Origin: Pseudocercospora fijiensis CIRAD86 | Lineage: Eukaryota; Ascomycota; Dothideomycetes; Mycosphaerellales; Mycosphaerellaceae | Length of the DNA: 64,000 nucleotides | Reading direction: 5' to 3' | Assembly (NCBI RefSeq): GCF_000340215.1 | Contig: NW_006921534.1 | Coordinates: 4,525,041-4,589,040 of the forward strand | Notes under the pieces: model-generated | Seen by the model: the letters and a program-made list of their open reading frames with translations, nothing else | What the model was told of the DNA's origin: nothing | Database searches by the model: none | In this document: positions 34,208 to 44,029 of the stretch, one piece after another | Numbering within the stretch: position 1 is the stretch's first letter | How the letters are laid out: the number at the start of each line of letters is the position of its first letter | Program-made: the position numbers and the translations under genes

Positions 34208-34885
34208 ACCTCTTTTCGAACTTCTTTTTACTCTCGATTGAATATTCCCACGAAAACTGACTGCTTTGTTTTTGCTTCGTCGGTGGCTGATCAGCTTCAA
34301 TGATAGAGCACCTGCTTTACTTCCCATCAGAAGGAGAGCCCTGAGGGGCACCAATTTCGTAAAAAGAGATGCGTGGCTCGACGCCCGGCGATCAGCAAGG
34401 ACTTTTTGCTGGCCGGTTCATGACCATTCCACGACCCAAGTCGCGCCATATACAGGGCCTGCTAAATCATCTGCAATCCTGCTGCTCTCATTGCCATTTC
34501 CAATTTCTCGAGGTCACCGCAATCAGATACTCAAGACGCTCGATCGAACATTTGACCTCCGTGTCCATAGATTGTCACAGGCATAGATTTCTCGAGTCAG
34601 TTTCGCAGCTTTACCAGGCGCGTCCATGGTTGAGGTTCGTGTTTGGCGATCACGGAAGGCTCCAACGACAGAACAATCTGACGCCTTCATCCGATTGCTT
34701 CCAGCTTGAAGCCAAAACGTGAGAACGATATCATTGCAAGTGTGCGTGTGGAAGTAAGTTGTTCCGTGGAAAGTGAAGTGTGAAGTCATCTCAAAACTGC
34801 GGCTGCGGCCGATTTGCGGCCGCTCTCGACACACAACCGCGTCTCCGCGACACGAAACATCTGTAGCATCGGAACACACCCCAAG

Positions 34886-36838
34886 ATGTCTTCGGACGAG
34901 GGCAGCTCTGGCTCAGAGATTGAAGATGTATCAACGACAGGTCTCATCGCCACGCGCACAAAGCGAGCCACAGCAGGAAATCTGTATGCAACTCTTCGGC
35001 ATAATCTCGACGACGAGGAATTGCAGAAGGAATTACTGGCCGAAGATGAGGACGACGTCGGCGACTACGAAGGCTCCGATAAAGACGATGACGATGCCAT
35101 GAGCTCGTCTGGCGATGAGGATGATCAGGGACCAGCAGCAGAAGGCGACAAGGAGGATTTGGAAGGAGAGAAGGAGCTGAAGAAGGCAGAGCGAGCACAG
35201 AACAAAAAGAAGCGCAAGCTGGAAGAGGCCAAGAAGCGCATACCAAACTGGCAAAAGAAGCGCGTCAAGCTGGCCGACGATGCAAAGGCGGAAGATGGCC
35301 AGCCTGCGAAGCCAAAGAAGAAGAGTGAGCGGTCCAACTGGCTGCCGACTGCTGCTGATGCACCGACACGGCAGTCTTCGCGTACCTCAGCTGTGGCGAA
35401 TCGGGAGATGGTGCATACGAATCTGAAGGAGTCTAACGAGCGGAGCGAAAAGCAGAAGACGGTCATGAGCAAGCACAAGGAGAGGCTGAAGGCCAGCCAG
35501 CGAGCACCCATATCGCAGGAGGAGAGATTTGCTAAGGCAGCGAGGATCGAGAAAGAGACTGCGAGAGAATTTGGAAGATGGGAGAGAGAAGAAGCAGAGC
35601 GACAGCGGATTCGCGAGGAGCAGCTGGCAGCAAAGAGGAAGAGAGGCATCGATGGGCCGGTGATCAGACACTGGAGTGGCAGCGTGCTATGGGAAGGCGA
35701 TAAGATTAAGAATAAGCGATTACGTGCCAGTCAAAATGTTGACGACATTGAGGACAAGCCGAAGGAGACAGAAAGCAGTGCGGATGCCGCAGATGGGGAT
35801 GTGAGCATGATCGATTGCACTGCTGAAGGTAGCACCGAGAAGCCATCAAATGCTTCATCCGCCGCTCCTACAAATCCTCCGTCCACGCCAGTAGCCATGA
35901 GCGTCGCAACGCCTGGATTTGCTGGCAGTCAGCCTCTTAGGCCAGCAATACCTGCTCCGCATTCACAACCTGCCCAAACAGAGACACCATTCCAGCCGTC
36001 ATGGCTTGATGGTATACATGCCTACGCAAATCAACCAGATCCTGCCGCATCGTCCTCGTCTGCTCCTCCATCGCAACCTGCTGTCACGGCGAGTCCATAC
36101 ACACCAAGCGCGCCCTCAATCAATGCTCCTCCAGACCAACCTGCACCACGGCTTCCACCACTAGCTCCACAGCCGACTCCTGGACCGTATTCGACCCCGT
36201 CACAACCATCCATCTATCATGGCTGGCCAGCAAGCACAGGATACGGTCAATTCCAGATACCTACCCCGTATCAGCAACCACTACCACCAGCTCCTCCGCC
36301 TCCACCAATCAAAGAGCAAGCCAGACGTTCTCTGATCATTCTAGAGCAGTTTGAAAACCTCGAGACCAACGACAAAGGCAAAAAGTCCGCTTCAAAGTCC
36401 AAAGATGCTTCTCTAGAGCCATCACAGACCGCCTCCACGCTCTTGCCAGACTCATATCCTTCCTTCAACCAAGAACAGACCCGCTATCTCACAGGCAAGC
36501 TGAAGCGACCCACGACCACGAATAAAGCTGCGGACATAAGCCTCTTGCCAAATGCCCCTGTCAAGCAGAATTGTGCTTTCACGCCCTTTCCTGCAAAATT
36601 CAGAGATCCCAAGACTGGCTTGCCCTATGCTGATATGCTGCAATTCAAGAATATACAACGTATCTTGAATGATGGGTGTCAGTGGTCGAGTCTGTTGGGA
36701 TGTTGGGCTGGACCTCGGTATGGTAGTATTGGCAGGTCGGCAGTCGGCGTACCTGATGGTTTCTGTCGGCCGATAGAGGAAGAGCACGAGGTAAGAGCTA
36801 CGGGACAGGATGTGATGAAGGTGGAGAATACTGGATGA
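34886..36838 (+). CDS. VPS72: SWR1 complex subunit VPS72/YL1
   Basis: A 650-residue intronless protein. The N-terminal YL1 region starts with TKRATAGNLYATLRHNLDDEELQ, then an acidic stretch, long basic helices and the block GPVIRHWSGSVLWEG. A Pro/Ser/Ala-rich linker follows. The YL1-C domain lies near the end (NCAFTPFPAKFRDPKTGLPY, then MLQFKNIQRIL). VPS72 binds the H2A.Z-H2B dimer and serves in the SWR1 chromatin remodeller. The ATG at 34,886 opens directly onto the acidic start; a longer frame from 34,814 adds 24 residues without family support. The gene is longer than yeast VPS72 mainly because of the disordered linker. A second SWR1/NuA4 subunit, YAF9, is encoded in this window. Confidence 0.9.
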   Translation: MSSDEGSSGSEIEDVSTTGLIATRTKRATAGNLYATLRHNLDDEELQKELLAEDEDDVGDYEGSDKDDDDAMSSSGDEDDQGPAAEGDKEDLEGEKELKKAERAQNKKKRKLEEAKKRIPNWQKKRVKLADDAKAEDGQPAKPKKKSERSNWLPTAADAPTRQSSRTSAVANREMVHTNLKESNERSEKQKTVMSKHKERLKASQRAPISQEERFAKAARIEKETAREFGRWEREEAERQRIREEQLAAKRKRGIDGPVIRHWSGSVLWEGDKIKNKRLRASQNVDDIEDKPKETESSADAADGDVSMIDCTAEGSTEKPSNASSAAPTNPPSTPVAMSVATPGFAGSQPLRPAIPAPHSQPAQTETPFQPSWLDGIHAYANQPDPAASSSSAPPSQPAVTASPYTPSAPSINAPPDQPAPRLPPLAPQPTPGPYSTPSQPSIYHGWPASTGYGQFQIPTPYQQPLPPAPPPPPIKEQARRSLIILEQFENLETNDKGKKSASKSKDASLEPSQTASTLLPDSYPSFNQEQTRYLTGKLKRPTTTNKAADISLLPNAPVKQNCAFTPFPAKFRDPKTGLPYADMLQFKNIQRILNDGCQWSSLLGCWAGPRYGSIGRSAVGVPDGFCRPIEEEHEVRATGQDVMKVENTG

Positions 36839-37121
36839 AGAGTTATGATTTGTATGACTTGTAATGATTAATGAGTTGGACGCGCGACAGGGGTGAGGTA
36901 AACGATCCATCGTCCACACGCTTCTTTCTCTGCATGCTGCTACAATGCCCCTGCCTGGCTCCTGGATACCCTCGCCATCGGCTCAGATTGAGAGTGCCTT
37001 GCAAGAGTTACTCAATGATCAATGGATTGGATACTGGACCTGTCGAAGACTTACAGACTTTGCTGCTCCTTTCATGCCTATGTAGATCTGCAAGCTCGAA
37101 GCACTGGCGACACGACCAGAC

Positions 37122-38639
37122 CTAGGTCGAGTTGCTGTTGTCTGCACAACTCCAAGGACTACTGCGATCGGACGAGTTTACAATCCCCAAAATGGCACCA
37201 TAGGTTCCGCCAACGGTGATGAAAGAGCCGGCACCAATCATAAAAATAGACATGCCCAGACCAAAATACCATTTCCAGCTCCGCTCTGGCCTCTTGAAGT
37301 TATCAAAAAGCCACATCATTCCTGAGGGCTGAAAGCACGTTACCGTGGCAAGTAGTGCTCCAACAAGTGAAAGGAGTTGATCGAAAACAGGGATTCCAGA
37401 TCCAATGAGGTATGCAACCACGGCGATGGTTGCTGTGCATGTGAGCCAGGCCATCCAATGAATCGGGGTGTTTGTCGTCAAGTGTTTGGTGCCTCGCATA
37501 AATCGCATGAAGATGGTTTTAGCAGGCATATGCACAAAAAGCATGCAGCTGGCTGTCAACCCCGGCAAGGCTATGCCATAGCAAATCTTCTTCATGAGAG
37601 AGCCTGCAGATCCAAGAGCCGGTGACGCAACATAAGAGCCGCAATAATAGTAGACTACGACGCCGATCACAAGGTAGACGACGGTAATGGCGCCCTGAGC
37701 GATGAGGAGCGATCTGGTGTAGTGGTGTGGGTTTCGCATCTCGGAGTTGACGGAGAAGAAGGCTGGCAGGCAAGAGAATGCGAAGACAATCGTTGACACA
37801 GCCGAGATAGCCTCAGGAAAGGTTGACGAGCCGAAGACCTTGAAGTCGGATTCTGTGACACCAGCAGGAGCATCTGCAGGCCGACCATTCACTCCTACAG
37901 CAATGGTGAGAGTGAAAATGGCACTCAAGATTCCGATAACACCCGCCCAGGCGATGAAAGAGACCTTGCCCAAGGTCTGAATACTGCCGAACAGGAAGCC
38001 GATCAGACAAGCAACAACCACGAAGATGGCAGTGCAGGCGCCATGTTCCGACAATGAGTTCAGGGCGATGGAGATGCTCAACATGGCTGAGGCCGCAAGG
38101 AACGTGAAGTCTGTCTGAAGTCAGCATCGATGTTGATTTGTACAGGCAGGTCGAGCTTACGAAGCACAAAAGCCCAGAAGAAGAACTCGCGACCGACTTT
38201 TCCGGCCATGATTCGTCCAGCATCGTCAATTCCATAGACTTGAGCATGCGTCAACTTGAACCGGCCCACCATCCAAGCAGCCCAAGTAGTCATGAAGGCA
38301 ATGACAAGAATAGTGATAACTCCAGGCACCATGCCGAGGTGGTCGAAGGCACCAGGAATCCCGAGAACCCCTAAGCCAACTTGCGTCTTGAATAATAAAA
38401 CAACCGTTCCCATCCAGCCGACCTGCTTGAACGTTGGCAATGGCTCGCACAGTCATTCGTCTCGACGATACACTCACATTCCGATAGTTCGGTCCATCTT
38501 TACGGAGCTCGCCGAACACAGCATCCTGCGTAGAGGTAGCATCCTCCGGCTTGACACAATCCTCTACCTCGCCCAGATCACTCGTCGGCACCGGAGCCAG
38601 ATCATCGTCAGATTGCTGCTGCTTCTTGTCCCTGAACAT
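37122..38639 (-). CDS. AVT-type amino acid transporter
   Basis: Three exons (38,478-38,639; 38,161-38,422; 37,122-38,110) with introns of 55 and 50 bp give 470 residues. After an acidic cytosolic N-terminus comes GWMGTVVLLFKTQVGLGVLG, the hallmark first helix of the amino acid/auxin permease (Aa_trans) family, followed by some ten more hydrophobic segments. Family members move neutral amino acids across vacuolar or plasma membranes with protons; the substrate cannot be read from the sequence. Both splice junctions restore known family sequence across the exon borders (N-V and L-H-F). Its 3' end lies 283 bases from VPS72, which is convergent. Confidence 0.88.
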
Positions 38640-39319
38640 CGTCGCAGATGGATGGCTCTGGAAACTCGGACAGTGCGAAAGTGTGTTCTCAAGAATTGCG
38701 GAGACTTGAAAAGAAAACCCACAAGGTGCGAGCGCACTATGTGGAATCTGTTACATGAGAATTTCATGACGGCCCATGGGGAAGGCTTCCATTTCGGATG
38801 ATTGATCATTGCTTGCTCGGCTACCAACGGGTCGAAGAATGAATGGGACGTGCGAAATTCTCCACAGTATTGAATTCGGCATGTTTTGTCAGTGTGTGGA
38901 CTAAGGCTTGGCAAAAGCGATTATCATCGTCTTGTTCATGTTTTCTGGAATTGTAGTGCTTTGCAAAGGTCTTGGCTGTCAATTGCCCAGCAGAGTGGTG
39001 CGTGTTGTTTCGAGAGAATTTCCAAATTCGCTTCCGAGAGAAAGACCGACGCTGGTCTTGCCGTGGTTGTGCCGTGAATCAAGCAATGCTTTCCGGTTCG
39101 CTTCGCGCCAAGAAATATATGGAACGAAGTTGCGCCTTCTGCCATGGCGCGATGATGTCTTGGCTTTCTTCACTAGCATCGGCATTTGAGAGCCAAGTGT
39201 CGACTCGATCTGTCAGCCGGCTTCTACAAAAGGCCCGCACACAGCCTTGTTCCCAAGCGAACTCCTTAGCAGCGAAGGCATGTTGACCGAGCCTGAGCCC
39301 ATGCTTCTGTCTCAGTGCA
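38640..39319. other. Intergenic, no gene seen
   Basis: Upstream flank of the transporter and 3' flank of the F-box gene. Only short, unsupported frames are present. Confidence 0.55.
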
Positions 39320-40411
39320 TTAGTTACTACCATCGGCAGATACAGCCTCTCCATTCTCAAGGGCCGGTCCAAAATACTCCTCCATCTGTGTTTGCCACCA
39401 GCCTGCCTCTCCTTGATCATCTTTACCGCGGAGCTCTGCGCCAATCTCGACCACGTCCTTGCTGTCCTCGTCTGTGGGCAAGATTATTCCAGAAACGCGG
39501 ATCAAGCAATCTTCGGCAGAGATCCATGCTTTGGTCTTGTGCTTGGTCTCCAGAGAGCTAACGAAGTCGCGAACGCAGCCATCGAACGCCGGCTGATCAT
39601 TCTCCTCATAATTCTCGGTCAAGACAATGTCGTAGTCGAATTCATCAGTGGCGGCTTTCTTGCTCAGTGCTGCATCGAGGAGATACCCGAAAGTAAGACC
39701 CTCTTTTCTCTCTGCCCAGGCATCGACGCGAAGCTTGACTTGTTCCAGCGCTTTTCTGGGACCAATTTTGATGACAATGGAGATCGATGCTCTGGTACAT
39801 GGCGGATTACACAAATAGCTGCGCTCCCACGACTGCACTTCACCATGCAATGATCTGCTAAGTGAGTGGGTCGATTCTGGTGTAAAGGTGACTTCCTCAC
39901 CTCTGTGATGCTCAAGATCGTGTAAACGACGATAGGACCAACCAGCAGGATGATCTCTTCTCTTGAAGATGGCCCAGTTCATTTCCACCTCCTTATAACA
40001 TATGTAGGCGAGACCAAGGCCAGTCACAGGCTTCTCACGCACAAGGACAAGCTGCAAACGGTGGTCGTACCTGGGTGTGCAGGGCGCGCGCCGTCGTGAC
40101 GTCTGCGTTCGTGATATGCGCACTGCCCATGGGGTTCGATTGTGCCTCGCTTCAGGGACAGGCTGATTGAAGATTTGAATCTGTAGAAGAGGCGACTCTT
40201 CCACCACATCCCGGAATTTTCGGCATACCATTTGGGACTTGGCAATCGCTTTCGATGGCAGGTGCAGAAGGATGTTTTCCAACAGCTCAGTCGTGGCAAA
40301 AACAGCGTTGCGGGCCGGAATATCAGTGTTTCGAGTCCGTCTCTTCTTGTTGGCGTTGGCTAGCGCAGGTGATCGTGGGCGCTTGCCTCGAGACTGCTTT
40401 AGCTTCGCCAT
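39320..40411 (-). CDS. F-box protein
   Basis: A 363-residue single-exon protein. A basic, probably nuclear, N-terminus (KRPRSP, NKKRRTR) is followed at residues about 36-76 by an F-box: VFATTELLENILLHLPSKA, then QMVCRKFRDVVEESPLL. F-boxes bind Skp1 in SCF ubiquitin ligases. The remainder contains a Trp/Arg-rich middle and an acidic C-terminus with no known substrate-binding repeat. The ATG at 40,411 is the first Met that precedes the basic region; the open frame extends 18 codons farther up. The target is unknown. Confidence 0.8.
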   Translation of the reverse strand: MAKLKQSRGKRPRSPALANANKKRRTRNTDIPARNAVFATTELLENILLHLPSKAIAKSQMVCRKFRDVVEESPLLQIQIFNQPVPEARHNRTPWAVRISRTQTSRRRAPCTPRYDHRLQLVLVREKPVTGLGLAYICYKEVEMNWAIFKRRDHPAGWSYRRLHDLEHHRGEEVTFTPESTHSLSRSLHGEVQSWERSYLCNPPCTRASISIVIKIGPRKALEQVKLRVDAWAERKEGLTFGYLLDAALSKKAATDEFDYDIVLTENYEENDQPAFDGCVRDFVSSLETKHKTKAWISAEDCLIRVSGIILPTDEDSKDVVEIGAELRGKDDQGEAGWWQTQMEEYFGPALENGEAVSADGSN

Positions 40412-40766
40412 GTCCTGGGCTGCGACGTGAGTCGTTGTTGTGGTAAAGGTCGAGAGAGCGATCAAAGCAGGGAGGGCCTACGGATGTGTATCGGTTGCTT
40501 GCGTGGTAGCGTGGCTTGTCTGCTAACGTGGAGTCGGTCAGGCTGGAATGTTTGTTGTTTGGCTGGAGAGACTTGCTTCATACAGTGCTGTGGACGGCGT
40601 TTGACGCCGCCTTCCCTTCACCTACACGGCTTCACTAGCATGTTCTACATGCGCTCTGAGCCGCTACTAGCTTAAAGCTTGCCGAAGCTCTTGGTGGCAA
40701 GCCAGCTCCATGAGCTTCGCGTCAATGCAACCTGCATCGAAGCACAGCACGGCATCGAGCACTAAG
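40412..40766. other. Divergent promoter region
   Basis: Shared upstream space of the F-box gene (minus) and the BTB gene (plus). I recognised no specific binding site. Confidence 0.5.
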
Positions 40767-41691
40767 ATGTCTGCCGACAATGCAGCATCCGCGGCGGAGA
40801 AGACACATCTCGCCCACATCTCCAAGTGAGCAGTGAGTTGCACAGCAGATAGCGAATCGTGACTGACAATTCAGCAGACTCTTCCACGATCCTCAGTATT
40901 CAGACTTGACCATTGAGTGTCAAGGCCGCCGATGGAGCGCCCACAAGTCCATCATCTCTTCGCGCTGCACTTTCTTCGCCAAGGCCTGCGACGGCCGTTT
41001 CAAGGTACTCAACAGCTGGCCAGAACTTGACGAGCGAGGTACTGACATGACGAAGGAGGGCCTTGAAGGTGAGATCTCGCTGCCAGCAGACGATCCGCAC
41101 GCTGTGCATGCCATGCTGTCCTTCATCTACCAGTGCGACTACGACGACGCTGGTCCGGATATGGAATGCGATGCAGGCATGCCACCGATCTTACTGAACG
41201 TCGGTGTGGCTGTCATCGCCCATAAGTACGATCTTCCAGAACTCTCGTCACTGGCATTGAGAAAGTTCACGAATCGAGCTCAGACCGAGTGGCGCTCTCA
41301 AAAATTCGCAAGGGCTGTGCGTGACATTTACAACATGGAACAGGGCATCGACACGGCATTTCGCCAGTGCGTGCTCAAGGTCTGCGCCGCTAATGCCCAA
41401 GACATATTCTCGGGCAGCAGCGATGGCGGCGAGGACGGCAACCTCTTAGACACGATGAGGAACATCCCTGATTTGGGTGTTGATCTTGCGCAAGACCTCC
41501 TACACAGACGGAATCGTATATCGATCGTCCTCAATCCCAACGAGAAGCGATACAAATGTCGAAATTGCCCATACAGCTTCATAATGCAAGACCCCTCGAG
41601 TGGGCTTACCCCAATCCTCCTCTATTGCCCATACTGTGGCGTCGCGGACCGTTGGAGCATTTGGCGGGACAATAGAGAGATGAAAGGATGA
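40767..41691 (+). CDS. BTB/POZ protein with C-terminal zinc ribbon
   Basis: Two exons, 40,767-40,825 and 40,878-41,691, give 290 residues. The 52-bp intron has a GTGAGC donor and a CTGAC branch site. Its acceptor is a tandem CAGCAG, so a one-residue alternative (extra Gln) is possible. The BTB fold begins at FHDPQYSDLTIECQGRRW and AHKSIISSRCTFFAKAC, typical of fungal BTB adaptor proteins. Near the end Cys247, Cys250, Cys270 and Cys273 form two CxxC knuckles (CRNC, CPYC), like a zinc ribbon, which is unusual behind a BTB. BTB proteins often link Cul3 ligases to substrates or dimerise; the role here is unknown. Confidence 0.82.
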
Positions 41692-42146
41692 ATGGCGACA
41701 TGCTTAATGGCCATGCATTCGATGTTACATTACCGCTCCGGGTTGAGGGCGCAAATGCAAGAGCTTAGAAGTGAGCCATCGACTGCGCCGGAACGCTTGG
41801 GCACTGGCGATCGCCGCTGCGATATTGGCACCGGCTTAGAATTTCTGCTACCGAACACGAAGAGTCGCTCGTTCACGGGCACCCGGCAGGGCTTGGAGGA
41901 CGTGGCAGTGTGCTTGATCATCTGGTTTTGCCTGCATGAAGGCAGATGTTAGGATAGCCATCTCGATGCATTAAGGCAGTTTCCTCGTTTCAGCCGCAGC
42001 AGAACCGCCTCGCGTAGCACAAAAGAGAATCGCTGTCCAGACCCAGAGCCAGCATATTCGTGGCCTTGATTGATGTGAACCTTATACATGTGAGCAGCGC
42101 TTCGTCTGTTCATTTCATGGCCATCATAATCCACTGCTCTAATTCG
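41692..42146. other. Intergenic between convergent genes
   Basis: 3' flanks of the BTB gene and RIO1. Nothing else was recognised. Confidence 0.55.
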
Positions 42147-43808
42147 CTAATGCTTGCCACGTGAGCCTTGGTTGACAAGCTTTTTCTTGAGATGTTTGGG
42201 CATCTTCTCCTTCCTCTTCTCGCGCTTCTCCTCCTTCACAGCCTGCTTGTGTGCTTTCTTTTCTTCCTTATCTTCGAACCGCTTTCCCCTAGGTTTCTTG
42301 TCCTCGAAAGTCCGCTCTCCACCGTCACTTTCTTCTGCGCTCGACTCGTCACTGTCCACGTCGTCCCCATTAGCATCGTCCTCGATATTTGACTTCGATG
42401 CGCCATTCGCCAGTAGCTCTTGATAAGGCAAATCTTCTCCCTCGCCACGCTTCAGCTTCTCTCCATCACGTTCGATGTCGTACACTTCGCGTAGAGTTTG
42501 TGGGATGTACTGCTGTCTGAAGACTTCGTCCTCTTCGTCCTCCTCATCTCCAGCTTGCGCCTTTGCTTCGAGCAGCTTTTCAAGACTCTCTTTCATCTCG
42601 TCTATATCCTTACCTCCTGTGTTTCCAGTCACAAAGCCAAAGGCCACTCGTTCTGATAGTGCATCCACACCCTTGCGCTTGAAAAAGTCACTGACATTCT
42701 TGATATCCATGCGCAGGAACTCTAGCGATCGCGGGTGATCATGCTCGACGCTTTGCGATACATCAATCACGTACAACCGATCCTTGTAGTACAGAGTGTT
42801 GTACTCTGACAAGTCGGCGTGAACAAGTCGACATTGCTGGTAGATTTTTCGCATGTAGCTCATCATATCCAGGTAGATCGTGTGCCATTTTGATGCCGCA
42901 TCAATTGACTCGTCGAACTTGACATCTCGTAGTCGGGGAGCGGGTAAGCCTCGAGAACTTCCGATGAAGCTCATAACCAAGACGTGTGCTTTCAGATAGA
43001 CAGGTTCCGGGCAAGGAATTCCAGCAGCATGGAGAATCTTCAGATTACGGAATTCCTTCTCAGCCCAAACTTTGACCATAGCTCGATTAGAGCTCCTGTT
43101 GTAGCCCTTGTTGAACCTGTGGTCGCCAGAGACGTACTTATCTCTGTCTTTGAATACCAATATGCTGGTCTTGTATATTTTGACTGCCCTGTTCAGCTTC
43201 ATTGCCGATGCCTCGTCCTCGACTTCTTCTTGCGGTATTGTTGCAGCATGGTAGACATTCGCCTCCTTGCCTGTACTCAGCACACCATTTATCTCCGAGA
43301 CAATATTACGATTCAGCATCTGAAGAAGAATCATCTTCGTCCTCGGGTCGAGCACTTGTTCCGAAGTCGCGCGATCGCTCTTCTCTGCGCCTCGCTGCTG
43401 TTTGGAAGCCACTCCAGCCTCTAAATCCGTCATTCTGAGCTTCGAGGTATGCTTTGCTAAACTCTTAATCTGGTCGTCTATTGCTGCTCTGGTGTTGAGC
43501 TGTGGGTTCGTCTTTGGCTTTTGTGATTCAGGTATCGAATTGTCATTCATTTTTCTCTGTCGGTTGTATGCTTTCGTGTAGTCGCCAGGGTTTGCTGAAG
43601 ATATCTCCGTCTCTGATAGTTCGTCTTCGGATGGTTCGAATAGGTCATCGTAGTCTTCATCTTGGTCGAATTCATCTAGAGCTTCTTGAGAGACGGTGTG
43701 GTCGTGTGCACTGCCTGGCATAGCTGTCCTGTCTCCCACATATCCTTGATTCTCAACGTACTGCCTGGGCGGCTGATGCGGTGCTGTAGGGTGCTCCATG
43801 GTCGTCAT
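42147..43808 (-). CDS. RIO1: RIO1 atypical protein kinase
   Basis: A 553-residue intronless protein. It has the RIO nucleotide-binding loop STGKEANVY (178-186), the catalytic Lys in AVKIYK (about 210), the catalytic loop HADLSEYN (330-337) and the metal-binding DVSQ (349-352). RIO1 is an ATPase/kinase needed for final maturation of the 40S ribosomal subunit in the cytoplasm. The N-terminus is acidic and disordered; the C-terminus is very acidic, then very basic (KEEKREKRKEKMPKHLKKK), as in other RIO1 proteins. A second Met three codons in (43,799) could also start. It is divergent from a mitochondrial gene 221 bases away. Confidence 0.95.
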   Translation of the reverse strand: MTTMEHPTAPHQPPRQYVENQGYVGDRTAMPGSAHDHTVSQEALDEFDQDEDYDDLFEPSEDELSETEISSANPGDYTKAYNRQRKMNDNSIPESQKPKTNPQLNTRAAIDDQIKSLAKHTSKLRMTDLEAGVASKQQRGAEKSDRATSEQVLDPRTKMILLQMLNRNIVSEINGVLSTGKEANVYHAATIPQEEVEDEASAMKLNRAVKIYKTSILVFKDRDKYVSGDHRFNKGYNRSSNRAMVKVWAEKEFRNLKILHAAGIPCPEPVYLKAHVLVMSFIGSSRGLPAPRLRDVKFDESIDAASKWHTIYLDMMSYMRKIYQQCRLVHADLSEYNTLYYKDRLYVIDVSQSVEHDHPRSLEFLRMDIKNVSDFFKRKGVDALSERVAFGFVTGNTGGKDIDEMKESLEKLLEAKAQAGDEEDEEDEVFRQQYIPQTLREVYDIERDGEKLKRGEGEDLPYQELLANGASKSNIEDDANGDDVDSDESSAEESDGGERTFEDKKPRGKRFEDKEEKKAHKQAVKEEKREKRKEKMPKHLKKKLVNQGSRGKH

Positions 43809-44029
43809 ACGGAGACCTTTCCCGTCAAGTTGGTAGTAGAGAAGGGGGCTCAGTAGGACTCGAGATCGTCAGGCACAGAAATATTCCACAGCACTGACGC
43901 CAACAACGTGGGGACCCCTGCAGATGCATGAGATGCAAGCGCCCGCGCCCTCGAAAGCGACACCGCAGAGCCGCCCTAGAACAATCGACATTCTCTACGA
44001 TGTAGCAGACATCCAGGTGCGGGAAGGCG

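Larger units (their letters stand above)
33490..34885. other. Intergenic with tRNA-like relics
   Basis: Divergent promoter space between the 2EXR/F-box-like gene and VPS72. It holds two tRNA-like sequences, listed separately, and a possible third degenerate one near 34,285-34,361. No protein gene is supported. Confidence 0.5.
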
